NCBI GenBank assembly: GCA_905331475.1
Contig: CAJNYU010004312.1
Span: 124,001 to 188,000, forward strand
Length of the DNA: 64,000 nt
DNA from: Rotaria socialis
Lineage: Eukaryota > Rotifera > Eurotatoria > Philodinida > Philodinidae
Reading direction: 5' to 3'
The notes under the pieces: generated by a model
Database searches by the model: none
Told to the model about the DNA's origin: nothing
Seen by the model: the letters and a program-made list of their open reading frames with translations, nothing else
Program-made: the position numbers and the translations under genes
Part shown: in pieces, positions 24,095 to 36,709 of the stretch
Layout of the letters: each line of letters begins with the position of its first letter
Position numbering within the stretch: the stretch's first letter is position 1

Positions 24095-27000
24095 GTTTTT
24101 TCTTCTTCTAAAGGACAAATGAGAAGAAAAGATACTGGTCTCTTTGTTTCACCTTTTTTGTAACGATTCAGAGCGTCATAAAGAAAAACAGGCAAAAGCA
24201 AAAGCAAATGTGGATGACAATCGTAAATCAGCAAGATAAGGCGAATTAGCAGCTATCTTTTTTTTCTTACTTTGCTCTTTACTTCAACTTGAAAAATAGT
24301 TAAATTAAGTCACACACGACATACTGTCATACGGTTTGGCAATAATACTCTTAATCAAAAGAATATATATTCGATGCACTTTTATGATGAAGACTCAACA
24401 AATATCATACGTGCATAAAAACTAATACTTTGTTTTTTTGCTTTTTTGATAAATAGTTTCAAACAAACTTGAATTGGTGCTCTGGTTTTGTATAGAAATC
24501 TCTACTATTATTATAATGACACGAATACCTATTGTAATCAAATGCAGTTGTATTCTTAGATGAGAATTCTAGTTGGCGTCACGATGCTTGTTTCACGCGT
24601 GAAATGTATCGAAATAAAAAACATATTATCTTTCACTTATCATTGCTTTGACGCATTTCGTCCCTGGATGTGCACTTATAGTTTCAAGTGTGTTTTCTTA
24701 CTTTTAGTATCAGATGCAAATAAACTTTAAAAAATACGCAGTTGAAATACATTTTATTCAGCTGTAGCAGCCGAATAAATTTCGCTAGAAGATTATCACT
24801 GGTCTGAAAAATAACCGACGACACATTGAAGTGAGTTTCTACATGGTCAATATATACATTTTGAACTTCTATCATGATTTTAATATTGAATTAAACCAAA
24901 TGAAAAAACTACGAAATGTTTATTAAAATTGATTTGTTCATTTTCATTTTTGAACTACGTACAATCACTCATAGATGAAATGACTTTTGGAACAACAGTC
25001 TTCAATGTAATATAACTTAAAAATATGAATCGTTGTTTTTATATGCACGAGTCAAATAACATTTGACCACAAGTGTATAGAATTTTATTAATAATGAAAG
25101 GATTATGACATATTTATTCTATGAAATAATTTATAGCTACATCTACCATCATTTATGTTTTCCTGTTGTATTCAAAAAAAAGACAATAATGAACAGCATG
25201 AAACAGTTTTTCAAATTAAAATTTCTTGATTTATTTTATTTACAAAAGACATTCTACATAGAAATAATAATTCATCTTTATTTGTGATATATTGATCATG
25301 TGACTGAGAGTTAGCACGAATTGAATTTATTTTAATTTTGATAACGCTATTGGTAGCTGAAGAATAAACTAATAAAAGACAATTGCATGTTAGTACTGCT
25401 AATATTATAATCTTGTTCTATCAAAACTATCGTTGACTGTAGAAAAAATTGAAAAGAATCAAAAAATGTTTCAGACATTTCCAACATTGATCCTACACAA
25501 TGCAAGGTAAATGATTTATTACAAAGATTCACTCTTTATTGAAAACGTAATCGGCATCGGGATCGGTATCGGCAATCGTTTTAATCAATAAACCCATTAA
25601 ATTTGTATGAACTTTTATTAAATATTCGTCAATTTTGTATTTCTAATATTTTCCAGCTGTTACGATTCACTTTTTCAACTATTTTTATTAGTCTCTATCA
25701 AGTGTTGTTCGTAATTAGTAATATTGATAATAAATACAAATTGATAAAATAATTTAAAAAAACTGAATAATCAAGTGTCGATATTTTAAATCGACGTTTA
25801 ACAACCACACAACCTGTTTGTTTTTCATATTCCTATTTTATGCCTCATCTATAATCTCATTCAAGTCAAGAGATCAATAATAGATTATAAACTTCTCTTA
25901 TGCATGCTGATAAATACTACTCATTCTAGTGATGACTATAGATCCATCAATTGTAGAAAAGGAAATATTTGCTTTCGAAGAAGTATTTTCTAACTTTATA
26001 ATGCGTACAGTATCGTTGATTTTATTGTTCGAAGATAAAAGTCATAAAGCAAAACGGAAATTACTATAATAATACTATAAATTAGGATCTAAAAAATTCC
26101 ATGGTGAATGAATTTTGAATCTTTTTCTCGTGCAATTCATCGATGACATAAAATATGAATTAGAAGTCCAATGTCAACAAACATTCTTTATTACTTTGAT
26201 TTAATACAAAAATCTGACAAAAGAAAAAGCTAAACGAAAATAAAATACAAACATTATGCGAATGCCAACACAATTGATTTCGTTGAAACTAGCGTGAGTC
26301 GAAATAATACAAATGAAAACTTTCAACTAAACACCGCCAAATCACACAATCGAAGTTATTCTAGAAGTTGCTTTTCTTTATTTGACTTTTTCCAGTGAAA
26401 AACAGTTGAATAGAGAGATAAGCATATTAAAGTCTAATGATTTTGTATCATGTTCAAACTTTTTCGATGTATTATATTCTATCTTATGGTTTTCTTTTGT
26501 AATAATCAAATATGCTCTAGTAAAAACTCTATTGAAATTTTATTAGTTTTGTTGTTGTATGTTATCTAAAAAATTAGTATAGAATATATATTCAATGATT
26601 TGTAAAGAAAAGAATATATCTTTATTTTTCAAAATTCATGTTGTTGTCTTTCTCTATTAAATAGGACAACAGATCGAGATCTCAACATGTTCAGCTGTAC
26701 TGAAGAAAGTCTATCTAACCCATTGGCTACTTATGTAATTGCAATTTTTCCCAAAAGATTAGTTGACTTGCCATTCTAATAAAAACTATTTATTCTTTTT
26801 AACAATCGTTTTATTTCTTAAATCAAAGTACAATCAATTACATATAATCAAGAGCATCAAACAACTTCATCAAATATCAGAAAAACAACAAAATACCAAA
26901 GAGAATACTGATTTCATTACATCGCAATATTTCCTACAAGAAAGAAACCGAAACAAATATGAATAATAATAGTTTTACTGTTTTACTCTTATTCAAGGCA

Positions 27001-28598
27001 ATATAATACAGAAATAACATGCTAGATTTTATTCTATTTCACTGAACGCATTACTACTATATTGTAGTTGTTGATCCGGATGTGAAGATACTTGAAGTTC
27101 AATTAACAACAACATCAATAATACTTAAATATCTCTCAACACCTGTTGAATAATCAGGAAGCCACTGTTTTATTCGAGCAAGTATTCATACAACAGGAAA
27201 TAGTCCTTAGTATTGTTTTTCTCGAATTTGACTAGGTAGAATAACAATTGTCTCTTTATTTTTTCTTGTTTCCTTTTTATGCAGAAACAATTCTTTGGTT
27301 TATCAAAGATCCATACGAGATTTTCGAACAAAAACAATGTAGTTAGAATAAGCATCAGCTGTTTTCAAAAATTTTATATTTATTTACTGTTAAGCTCAAC
27401 CAGTTGTTGAACTCATGTTCAAATTAATATCGCTTCTTCGTTTTCAATTTAGACTGGTATGAATTGAATTCAAATTGTTAGGAATCAATTTTTCTATGAG
27501 AAATATTCTTCAGAATGCCACTATAAAGCTTAATAAGAATATTTTCTACAGTTTTATTATCAGGAATAATATCTGATGAAATCTTGAGCATATTTTGTTT
27601 TCGCTTATGACATAAAAAAAACTTTTACTAAGATTATTGATGAAATTTTTCTTATTTTTATCAAATCGAAAACAATAACTAAAAGATGTCAACAATCGAT
27701 GAGTTTTTTGTTTTTAAATTAGATTTAATGCATTTAGAAAACAAAACGAAGACATTAGGATAAAAAATCTAGAGTTCTGATGTTTTCAGTATAGGAAAAA
27801 ATGTCAAACCGCATCGCATTTTATCTAAGTCAATGTATATCACTATTAAGCATATTTATTGAAGTTTATCTCGTACGCAATAATATTTACTCGGCTGTAT
27901 ACATTTGTTTTACTCAAATTTATCAACATATTCACCAAGATTGTTTTAATAGCGAGCAAATATTTATGAACTTGAACAAAAAACTAACTATAAATAGGCA
28001 AGTCAGGCACATGTGCTAAAGTATGCAAGTTTAGTTAAGGATTTTTGTCCGCTTCTTAATCTAGACCGCATGCAATAGCTTTTGATTTGTGAAGTATTAA
28101 CTGTTATCTTTCATTAATGAAGGGAAGAAAAGCATGCATTAAAAATATAGTGCTATTCATTATAGCCCATGCTTTGCTGCTCGTGCTTACTGAAAGATTT
28201 GAATAAAGTGTAAATATAGTATGGAAATCGATAGTAAAACTTCATTTAAATAAAACAAGCATAATTATCCTCGATTCTTTTTTTTGTGTTGAATATCATA
28301 CTTCATCTGAATACCAACAGTTATTAATAATATGTCAGAAATTTTAAATATACTTTTATCGTATTGAATATTGACCATTCATAATTCTATGTAAATATCG
28401 AACTTTTGTCAGAATTTCCAATGGAGAATCCAGAACATATGAGTCTGGAACTTCTCTAGATTTTCAGAATATCCAATCATGTAATTACATAAAAACATAC
28501 TTTACGTTGGAAAATTTCTTGATCTGTTTGATTCAGAATATTTTTATGACACATAGGGTACCGCTTGTTTTTTAGGATCTTTGAGAATTAATCACGAT
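24095..28598. other. Gene-poor AT-rich region
   Basis: About 4.5 kb upstream of the SLC5 gene. The open frames here are short, hydrophobic and compositionally random, with no splice partners that extend them. No repeat family or RNA gene was recognised. The SLC5 promoter is presumably just above 24094. Confidence 0.5.
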
Positions 28599-28945
28599 GG
28601 AAGGTCCCTGGATGCGTTGACCCAGAGATCACGAAGAAACCTATGTGGATTTGTGAAGTCAAATGTTGGTATCTCAAATATAAACAAATTAGCGGCTGAG
28701 AGCAATCGAATCAAAAGTTTTCAGCGAATAAATTTTGTAAAACCCTGATGGGTACTAAGAACAAAGTTTTTTTTTATGACACAGCACTGGTGGTTCCCCT
28801 CAGTATACAAAATTTATTCACTGAAATGTTTTTATTCGTTTGTTATCAGTTGCTAATTTGCTTATATTTGAGATACCAACACTTGACTTCACAAATCCAC
28901 ATAGGTTTCATCGAGATGTCTGGGTCAACACTCAGGGACCTTTCC
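28599..28945. mobile_element. Foldback / MITE-like element with ~140-bp inverted arms
   Basis: The left arm (28599-28739) and right arm (28806-28945) are imperfect reverse complements over about 140 bp each, roughly 80-85% by eye. They are separated by a loop of about 66 bp. The arms share blocks such as AAACCTATGTGGATTTGTGA, TTGGTATCTCAAATATAA and GAATAAATTTTGTA. The arms contain no long ORF. The structure suggests a non-autonomous foldback or MITE element, or a source of hairpin RNA. I could not identify a target-site duplication with confidence. Confidence 0.75.
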
Positions 28946-30720
28946 TCGTCAGACATCGAACTATTCTAATATAGAGTCGATCTTTGTCTTTAATTTTAGA
29001 AGAAGCTTTTAGTGATAGTAACGCTTGAGGTTCTTTTATTGTTATTTTCTTTCACTTGCACCACCTGTCAGATTAAAATATTTAAAAAAAACTTCTAATA
29101 TAATAAATAAGAAAAATATTTTCTCTTCGATCAAATTTTATTTTCAAAGAAAAATCCTCGGCCATCACGAGCTCAAGCTGCCTTATATTTAACACGAAAG
29201 AATTAAATCTATTTTATAAGAAGTTTAAACGTAGTTTAATTTATACTGATGTGTTATTGAATTGTAAAAATCCCAATAGATACAAACCGAAATTTGCTTT
29301 CTACTTTTTATCGAGTACTGTAAAATGCAGACGAAAAAAAGACTTCAACAATCGATTTTTCAATAAAAATTTATCCTTGTTTTTATCGAGAATGAAGAAG
29401 AAAACTTCAACCGATTCAATCATTAATTAAATTCTTTGAATAATTATGAAGTCATACTATATTTAAATTAACGAAAAATTTTTACAATGAACTTTGGATA
29501 AATATTGATGCTGATGTTCTTAGAATCTAATTATGAATTCGTGTAAAAATTTAAAAGAATGTTTTGTTTAGCAGAAAATCATGTTTTATATAGATAATTG
29601 ATAAACAAAAGACAGAAATTTTTTTCTTTTGTAAAGAAGTCACCTAATTATATTAACAAGTCTTTTTTTATATCGCTGAAGTGTTCTAAAATATGTAATT
29701 AATTTTGCACTAGGGCATATGTCGTTCGCAATTTCAGTTTATTTCTATTTATTAACCATTGCTTCTTTAAAATGTTTTGAACAATATACATATTGCGATA
29801 CAAAAACAAAATATTTACAAATAACTGATACTAATCAATTCACTCTTCCATGAAGGATAAATAATAGATAGCAGCTATCTACGTATAGCTATACTGGTGC
29901 AAGATTTCTTTCTTTCATCAAATTTTCTATGTTTTTGACTTTTAAGATAATATTCTGTTCTTTTACTGCCAGATTCAATTGTTACCATAAATTATCATTT
30001 TCAAACGATGATTTATTCTTAAAGTTTAATTTTCTTGTTCACTTGTATTTTCCATCAAAGCAACTGCACTCTATACAAATACGTTGCTTTATAGCAATAT
30101 TTGACAGATATGCAGATGTTCGTGATCGACTAGTGAATGAATTCAGCACTTCATTAAACGAATACGTAGAAAGAAAAAATAACATGTATTGTACACTATG
30201 TACGCTTATGAAACATATAGGCGTAAAAGTTTAACCTTGGTTGTGACCGATGGATGTTGACCGCCACTACTCATGCTAACAAATATATATATATGCATGA
30301 ACAAACGCGCTAGCACACATTATGTATAAACTTATCGAACGAGCTAGAAAAACGATTGTATGCATGTGTGCTCACGCGATTGCATTGCGTCCGGTTGACC
30401 TTGTTGGTCAAAGAGAAAATGAAAAAAGGGGAAAAGAAGAAGAAAAAATAGAGACTCATATTGTACCATCGGTCATTTTACAGTTGTGTGTTCAAGGTCA
30501 TCAAATTTATTTGCATATGCACATGCTATTAAATAGAAGCAACATTTTATAACAACGATTTTATTTTTCATATAATGAATATTATTGATGAAGTAAGTTG
30601 TAGGAAAGATTGATATTTATGTCACATCAAAATGATAGAAAAGAAAAACTCATGTTATTTACTAACATCTACCAGAATTTTTTGTTGTTGACGTGCATGT
30701 TTGCTATTAGGAAAGATCTT

Positions 30721-30757
<37 letters not shown>

Positions 30758-31460
30758 GTGATTGCGTGAGATGAGGAAAAAAGACGACCAAGGACAAGAA
30801 AACAAAGTCGTCTGAGACGTGTCTATATATAACGTAATATTGCATAAAAATGAAATAGAAACAAGTCGAAGGAAGTACTAGAAAAGAAAGAAAAATAATG
30901 AGAGCTGAAAGAGAGAGAAAATATTAGAAAAATTACATAATTCGATTTGACAGAAAAACACTTCTAACGTCGGGAACAGAACACTGGTGTTTAACAGTAT
31001 AATGCGAACAGCGAACGGCTGAAAACTAGCGATAGTATAGATGTTGTTGTCGCGTTCTGTTCTTTGATGTTAATGGCACAACTACACAACGTATGTTCTG
31101 TCTGTCGTCCTTAACTTACGCAAGAAAAAAAGCAACAAAACAAAAAAACTAATGTTACTGCCAATGACGCTGACTATTAATGGTCTAATGCAATCGCACA
31201 TACGCAAGTAAAAAAAACGATGCAAGAAGATAGAAACGAGAGAAAGAAACGGAGAGGAAAAAAGAATCAAATCACGCAATCGCCTTTCTCCGTCATCGGA
31301 CGCCACCAAAAACGTATTATTTGCTTTCTTCCATACTCAGCATTCACAAGGTCGTTTTTTGTGGATTGATAGTGTTGTTGTTGTTGGGCGACAATAACGA
31401 GTATTCCCGGTAAAGTTAATAATAACAAAACTAATTCCAAATATCATCGATAATTAGAGA
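28946..31460. other. Upstream region of PAR-bZIP gene A
   Basis: About 2.5 kb with no convincing gene. The part from about 30,950 to 31,450 is less AT-rich, with poly-A runs and short GA-rich stretches, as expected of a 5' UTR and promoter. An AC/AT microsatellite lies at 30719-30757. Confidence 0.45.
30719..30757. repeat. (AC)n(AT)n compound microsatellite
   Basis: About six AC units run directly into about thirteen AT units. It is about 700 bp upstream of the PAR-bZIP gene A start codon. Confidence 0.85.
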
Positions 31461-32456
31461 ATGGTAAGTTCCTAATGTCAAGATGACCTAATTAAAATAT
31501 CGAGTAGTTGATTATGAGTAATATCTAATCAAAAGCATAGAAGAAAGAAACTTATGATGTAATAACTGTAGATATGCGTTTTACGTAGACAAGACATCTT
31601 TTCTCTTTTTCGTTTCAGGTTGATGCAGTAAACAACGAAGAATCATCGCTGCGTCCTAACCGAGATAATACTCAACAACAACAACATTATCGGCTTCAAT
31701 TACTAGCTCAAGCCGTTGAAAAAGTAGAAAGCGAATCTTCACAAAAATCACTTACTGTAACAACAACGACTGTCCCTAAAAGACGACATCAAATGCCGAT
31801 CGACTCTCTTTCCATGACATCATCATCACAACAACAAGAATTGTTAATGCAATTATTTGCCCAACAAAATGTTGCTGCAGTGATGGCTGCTGCGACTGCA
31901 GCACAACGGCAAGTTCAAAAAAAACTCGAACCGATCTCTCCACCATCAACATCATCGGCATCATCAACAGCTGAGAGTCCTATTGATTTTTCTTCTCACC
32001 GTTCAACAGATGACATGAATGAATGGTCATCACCAGCATCATTATCAGCACTACCAAATCAACAGCAACTTCTTTCAACAATGCTACAAAATCTTCAATC
32101 GACAAATAATTTTCCATTTTTATTAACAAATAAAAATGGTAAACCAACAAGACCATTTAAAGCTTATCCACGTGAATCATTAATGTTACCACTTGGATTT
32201 TGCCCTAGTGCAACATCGGAACAAACAAATATTCTTGCTGAAGCAGCTAGTCGTGCAACAGTTAATCGAAAACGACTTGCTCAAACACAAGAACGTCTTA
32301 AGCAACGTTTACAACAACAGCAGCAGCAGCAGCAATTATTAAGTACAACACATTTTATATCATCATCCGGTACACAAATATTACAACCACCAAAAAAACG
32401 ACATCGTGTCATGGAAAATCCAATAATAAATGATGATAAAATTATAACTAAAGAAC

Positions 32457-32494
<38 letters not shown>

Positions 32495-32774
32495 ACAAAT
32501 AATGGAATCAAAGATGATACTTACTGGGAGCGACGAAGAAAAAACAATGAAGCTGCTAAACGTAGTCGTGATGCACGACGTGCAAAAGAAGATGAAATTG
32601 CTTTAAGGTAAATATTTGTTTTACGAAAAACAACAAAAAACAATCAGTTAACTCCATAAATATATATTTAGAGCGGCTATATTGGAGCAAGAAAATATCA
32701 AACTACGTCTTGAACTATCACAATTAAAACAGGAAACGGCTAAATTGCGATGTATGATTCATGCGTCCTCATAG
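31461..32774 (+). CDS. PAR-bZIP transcription factor, copy A (HLF/TEF/DBP/Pdp1-like)
   Basis: Three coding exons: 31461-31463 (ATG only, directly followed by GTAAGT), 31619-32607 and 32672-32774. They give 364 residues. The N-terminal half is Gln/Ser/Thr-rich. SPIDFSS (about residue 121) is shared with copy B and resembles a CtBP-type PxDLS motif. The PAR domain core is GKPTRPFKAYPR (about 174-185). A poly-Gln run, a nuclear-signal-like PKKRHR and an 11-12 Asp run follow. The bZIP basic region is KNNEAAKRSRDARR (about 308-321). It continues over the last intron into the zipper (AAILEQENIKLRLELSQLK). The family binds TTAYRTAA-type sites as dimers in the nucleus, acting in circadian, metabolic or developmental control. 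The last intron interrupts the bZIP at the same position as in copy B. The basic region and zipper look intact. Confidence 0.9.
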
Positions 32775-32783
32775 TCATATACG

Positions 32784-32829
32784 TATATATATATATATAT
32801 ATATAGAGGGAGAGAGAGAGAGAGAGAGA
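32784..32829. repeat. (TA)n then (GA)n microsatellite just 3' of PAR-bZIP A
   Basis: About ten TA units and then about ten GA units begin 10 bp after the stop codon, so they lie in the 3' UTR of PAR-bZIP A. Confidence 0.85.
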
Positions 32830-35800
32830 AAGATGTTAATGTGTGTATCCCTTTCTCTCATGTTAGACTCGGTGATGATTTTCGTTTTTTTTTTTAAGTA
32901 TTCAATGATTTCATATTCATCGAGTTGTTCGATTTCTTGCTTGTTTTTCTTTATCTCTGCTAAGCAGTCTTCGAATACTAATGAGAGTCGAGCTCCTCGG
33001 ATGTATTTAAATATCTTCAATATTGGACTGATTTAACTGCTTCATATTGTCTTTTTTTTCGAAATTATTTGTTGTATTTAGCATTACCAATGACGCTTCT
33101 TTTTTTCTATTGTGCCGTGTATCAGTGGCCATGCCTATGTTTGTTCTATACGTAACGATATACTTTATTATAACATTTCGTAATATTGTTTGTGTTTTAG
33201 CCTTTTGTTTTCTTTGTGTTTTTCTACGCAATATAAGGTACTTTTCCTACTCTCTTTTTTGTGTGTTTGGGGTTTGTTTTGTTTAAAATTGACTAGAATC
33301 AGCTTTATATTTGTCTATGTTATTGTGTCATATTTCATTTGTTTATTATATTGCATTGTATACAAAAAAAATCAATCTCATTGAATGCCTATTTGTATGT
33401 ACCGGCGAGGGCTGTTTTTCTTTTATTGTCATATTCTAATAGACAAAGTTTTCTCTCTTTTTTCGAAATAAAGATACGAATTGAATTTTATTATGGACAA
33501 GAAAAAAGAAATAATAGATCTTCATTCTAGTGCAGAATAGAAATACTCATAACATGAGATATGTTTGGTTGACAAGAATGTATGATTCGCTTTTTCTTTC
33601 TTTACTAATTTATGTTCATTAGTATGAGGATTAATGTGGCCAAACAGGTAATAATTATGAAGGATATTGTCCTTCTATATTGAACCGTATTTTTAATATA
33701 ATAGAGAAAGCAAATTATTTTTTCTCTGGGAAAATCAACGTTGCCTTGGATATTTTAGACAGTAAATTGTAACATTGTTCTATTTATAGCTGTTTGTTTT
33801 TTTGTATCTGTTAAATAAGCTGCTCATGTGCGGTATGCACACTAACATAATAGACATGCCTAATTGCTTCAGAATATTTATTCGAACTTTGAGTGGATGC
33901 CATTCGAGTACTCTTGGATCATCAAAGAATGAGATGCCTTATTTTTTGAACAATTATCGACTTGATGAGAAAACTTTTGTCTTCATTATTATTAGAGTAT
34001 TAATTTATAGATACAATATACAACTTCTTAATAATATCTTGATCGAAAATGTTGTTGACTGTTTTTTTTTATTAATGAGACAAGATTTGCAAGTTTAACT
34101 AGCTAATTAAATTGATATTCAGTATCTAATTGGGTCGTAAAGAAATGAGTAGAAGACTAATTAACTTTCGTCTCCACTTTCTGTCTATCTCACGTTATTA
34201 CGAGTGTGCTAAATTTCATCTCTCTGCTATGAAATATTTTCAAAAAATTGTATGAGCAAAGTCATGTAAACATTTTTTTGCAATAAAGCCATCTTATGAA
34301 GTTCACTCTTTAGAAAAAAGTCTCGGTTTATAAGTTCTTGAATTCATTTTCTTTTAATATATTATAACAGCAGAAAAGAAACTTACAGTAAAATTGCAAT
34401 AAGTTCACAACAGAACAGTATGAGGACAAACTTTTATCAGCTTCTGCGAAATTTATCGAGGTCAGCTTATGCATAAAATATCAATACTATTGATGAGTTA
34501 CACTTCACAGTAAGTATATGAACTATACATTTGTATTACTAGCAGCCGCAGTAAATAGTATTAATCTCAAATGAATATATATATATATGTGTCGTAGAGT
34601 TTGACAATCTGAATATTATTCACTTCTATCCAAGTCATATATGAAATATTTATGCCAGCATGATGTTATGATTAGTAAACTATGCAAGAAACAGAATATT
34701 TAAGTGAAAATCATAAAAAAATCGTAAAGAACATATTTTGGTTTCGAAAAAAAAGGATTAAATTATTCAGGATTAAAAGGAATTGCTCTATCTTCTCTGT
34801 CTTCATTCACGTAAACAGTCATGATTATAAACGAAATTTTTCATATTTTTATAATTCGATAATGACCTTGAAAAAATTTATGCATAATGCATTTTAATAA
34901 GCTTAAAATGTGTGAATTATCAAATAAGTTCAAGTAGAAAGCTAAAAATGAAACTATAATCAATGCAATTTTCTGATAGCATCGCTATTTTACATGCATT
35001 AGCGTATCAAAATTGACTATTGATGCAAAAATATTCAATAGTTTGTTGTTTCTTAAATCATTTTTTTCTCTCATTGAACTTACACACAAAAACGTTCTAA
35101 ACCAATCTTATTCAATAGTTCACGCAACTGAAATACCAAGATCAAAGATATTCTCTCTCGCGCGCTTTAGATATATGTATGTATCATGATTGCCTCGAGA
35201 GAGATTATATGTATGCATAAAAAAGAAAATAAAAAAAACAATTTTTATATCCCATTATATACAAACAAACAAACAAACTCTTATTTTTTATTATATCGAT
35301 ATTTTGACAAATTCTTTTTTTTCCTTTGTTCAATCTCATTATTTCCATATGTTCGAGTCAAAGTATTATATTATATCTTGCATGATGTTTCACGTCATGA
35401 TCATCATCATCGTTATGATTATTTAAACACATCGTAATTAATCATTTTAGTCATCGCATTTTAATTCTTTTTATATTCATTTCCGCTAGACATCTGTTTT
35501 TAAATACATATTTTTATTTTTTTCAATGCTGCAAAGATTACCTAAACAGATTGCAACACATATAATTATAGAAGCAAACATCCGCTAAAATGAAATGCAA
35601 TTTTTCAAGATGGAAATCATCTAGAAGACATTGATTGGTCGATTTTTGACATCAAAATTGATTGGCCATGAGAAATAAACTTGCAATTTAATATCTCTCT
35701 TCACATGAACGTGTGACAAGGTCACATCATGTTGTTCAATGATCATTATATTATTGTATCATATAACACATGATAATGATGGAAAATTAAGAGAATTGAG

Positions 35801-36709
35801 TCGATCTACTTGTAAATGTTAAATATTTGTGAAGAGAAAACAATATTGAAATAGAAATTTCAGGAAAACATCACTGATTATCCGTGAAGAAAGTCATTAA
35901 CTGTTAAAAAATCGTAAAAGTCCAAAGATAAGTCTCGACGCAAAGATCAAGATTATTTTTGCATGAAAAGACAAATATATTTCACTGTTCTTCGTCAATT
36001 CACTGATAAGTTAATTATACTTCTTTCTTAGATTTATATTTTTTGACTAAAGCTATCATGATCGATATCAAATTTATACGATTTCGTTTGATTTCAAATA
36101 ATTTCTTTTCCAGTTAAAATACAGTACCATATATTAGATGATATTCATTTTGATCAGTTTAAATTGTCAAAATAACTAAAACTTCTTTTCTCATCGTAAC
36201 AATAAGATATTTTTCTCACACTATAAGTAATTAATCTATATTGAGTGGCCAATGGCCTATGTGTACACAATGACGATCCAATCTTCTTTTCTACTATGCG
36301 GTATTCGTTCTTTTTTCATTCACATCGATCACCAAAGAGCTCAAACTGTGTTCGCTTGTGCATGTTGAACGTTGTTATTTAATTCTCTTTCCTTCTTCTT
36401 CTGCTTTTTCTTTTCGTTCATACATAGAGTATGACCTTGAGTATGTGAGCAAACTGATGGTCAAATATTTTTCTTCTTTTTCACTGACCTCACTATTCAT
36501 CCTCATAATCGACAGGGGTCAACAATCTTTTGCTTTATCGCTCACACGGAAGAGAGCCGTTAGAACGACCTTGCGCAATCTGTATTTCGTTTTCAAAAAA
36601 GAAAAAAAAAAAAATATATATATATATATATATAACCAACAGGCTACATTTCTCGTTCTTTTCCTTACCGCCGCAGGTGATTATTCAACATTGAACGCAA
36701 TCAGACGTG
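32830..36709. other. Region between the two PAR-bZIP genes
   Basis: About 3.9 kb that should contain the 3' UTR of copy A and the promoter and 5' UTR of copy B. Many short frames exist but they are T-rich and random-looking. A poly-A tract plus (TA)n at about 36594-36633 lies just before the copy B start exon. No remnant of a third bZIP copy was seen. Confidence 0.5.

Noticed and set aside
24684-28019. Several 60-75 codon open frames on both strands
   Set aside because: Random-looking, very rich in Phe/Ile/Leu/Lys as expected of AT-rich DNA, with no splice partners or motifs.
29929-30552. Open frames of 101 and 76 codons on the + strand
   Set aside because: No recognisable motif and no extending exons. 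Treated as chance.
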